A DNA stretch of 64,000 nucleotides from Thalassovita aquimarina (GTDB taxonomy: Bacteria; Pseudomonadota; Alphaproteobacteria; Rhodobacterales; Rhodobacteraceae), in the NCBI RefSeq assembly GCF_018219815.1, contig NZ_JADMKU010000011.1, positions 1 to 64,000 of the forward strand, written 5' to 3'. A program made the position numbers and the translations under genes. Each line of letters opens with the position of its first letter. The stretch's first letter is position 1. Positions 63,182 to 64,000 of this stretch are shown piece by piece. Below the pieces are notes generated by a model. That model ran no database searches. It worked only from the letters and a program-made list of their open reading frames with translations, and had not been told where the DNA came from.

Positions 63182-63937
63182 ATGCGTCGCAAACTGGCAG
63201 CGGGAAACTGGAAAATGAACGGTCTGAAAGCGGAACTGGACCAGATCGACGCCCTCAAAGCCAGCCACGCCACGCCATCCGTCGACCTGCTGCTCTGCCC
63301 GCCCGCCACGCTGGTGACATCTGCGGCGGCACGGCTGGGCGATCATCCGATGATGATCGGCGGCCAGGATTGCCACATGGAACACAGTGGCGCGTATACC
63401 GGCGACATCTCGGCACCGATGCTGGCCGATGCCGGCGCCCGTGCGGTGATCCTTGGCCATTCGGAGCGCCGCGAAGCGCATGAGGAAAGCGACGAAATGA
63501 TCCGCGCCAAGGCCTCTGCCGCGCACCGGGCCGGGCTGATCACGGTGATCTGTGTCGGCGAATCCCTGGCCCAGCGGGAAGCGGCGAACACGCTCGACAT
63601 CATCGGCGGGCAGCTTTCGGCCTCGGTGCCGGACAATTCGACCGGTGAAAACCTGGTCATCGCCTATGAACCGATCTGGGCCATCGGCACCGGCAAGGTG
63701 CCGACCACCGACCAGATCGGCGAAGTGCATGATTTCATGCGCGACCGGTTGGAACGCCGCTTCGGCGCCGGCGTCGGCCGCTCGACCCGGCTGCTTTACG
63801 GCGGTTCGGTGAAGCCCGGCAATGCCGCGGAAATCTTCGCCGTTTCCAATGTCGACGGCGCGCTGGTTGGCGGCGCCAGCCTGAAGGCTGCGGATTTCTC
63901 GCCGATCATCGAAGCGCTGGAAAACAGCGCGGGCTAA
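63182..63937 (+). CDS. tpiA: Triosephosphate isomerase
   Basis: This 251-residue TIM barrel is predicted to interconvert dihydroxyacetone phosphate and glyceraldehyde-3-phosphate. The catalytic Lys is in GNWKMNG near 11, His in LGHSERR near 97, and Glu in YEPIWAIGTGK near 164. The phosphate loops LLYGGSVKPGN and VGGASLKA are intact. AAGGAATCG precedes the ATG. Beyond its stop the last 63 bases of the window show no gene. Confidence 0.97.
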   Translation: MRRKLAAGNWKMNGLKAELDQIDALKASHATPSVDLLLCPPATLVTSAAARLGDHPMMIGGQDCHMEHSGAYTGDISAPMLADAGARAVILGHSERREAHEESDEMIRAKASAAHRAGLITVICVGESLAQREAANTLDIIGGQLSASVPDNSTGENLVIAYEPIWAIGTGKVPTTDQIGEVHDFMRDRLERRFGAGVGRSTRLLYGGSVKPGNAAEIFAVSNVDGALVGGASLKAADFSPIIEALENSAG

Positions 63938-64000
63938 GGCCACGTCAATTTTCCCGTCCCCGTCCATTTTCCCGCCATCGTTGCCCGGAGAATTGCGATT

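Overview
The window is a continuous stretch of a high-GC alphaproteobacterial chromosome, most probably from the order Rhodobacterales (Roseobacter/Paracoccus group). The ALA synthase is a 407-residue enzyme very close to Rhodobacter HemA. There are FnrL-type TTGAC-N4-ATCAA boxes, two TakP/FcbT-like TRAP permease subunits with their binding protein, an arginyl-transferase-like Bpt, and a GC-rich intergenic repeat ending in a Shine-Dalgarno sequence. No plasmid or phage replication genes, insertion sequences or CRISPR arrays are visible. Only the first ~0.9 kb looks foreign: it is AT-richer and abuts the 3' end of tRNA-Ser(UGA).

Layout, 1-24 kb: tRNA-Ser; a SPOR lipoprotein, D-Ala-D-Ala carboxypeptidase, tmk, holB, TatD and MBL-hydrolase operon; an AEC permease; glnE with a small translationally coupled partner; YbaK; a DUF2852 gene behind two matching operators; RDD protein; bpt; a three-gene TRAP transporter divergent from a Cache histidine kinase and a LuxR-type regulator; and ilvB-ilvN behind a complete leader-peptide attenuator. 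A small EF-hand protein and a cytochrome c with an Fnr box follow.

Layout, 24-44 kb: DUF2189 membrane protein, amidase, prfB, PBP1A, AmiC-type amidase and an aminotransferase (all minus). Then comes an M48 protease followed by two secreted CxxC proteins (plus); rodZ-like and ispG; hemA with an Fnr box; an M20 dipeptidase; a haloacetate-dehalogenase-like hydrolase; and a divergent glycosyltransferase / sulfotransferase-like pair.

Layout, 44-64 kb: two identical tRNA-Asp genes, tRNA-Val(UAC) and tRNA-Val(CAC); a glucosylglycerate module (phosphatase, synthase and a convergent phosphorylase); an HMCES/YedK protein; an HU-like protein with a basic tail; lon with a sigma32-like promoter; two tandem PAS-domain paralogues with an unrecognised helical C-terminus; tgt; SPFH and NfeD; a RimB-RimK fusion; an ECHDC3-like protein without catalytic glutamates; SufT-like; a SatD-DUF3307 pair behind four operators spaced exactly 30 bp apart; SufA-like; and tpiA.

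The parts most worth following are the SatD-DUF3307 operator array with its probably leaderless transcript, the tandem PAS paralogues, the paired operators at DUF2852, the ilv attenuator, the RimB-RimK fusion and the glucosylglycerate cycle. All functional statements come from reading motifs in the sequence and from family knowledge; no database search was run.
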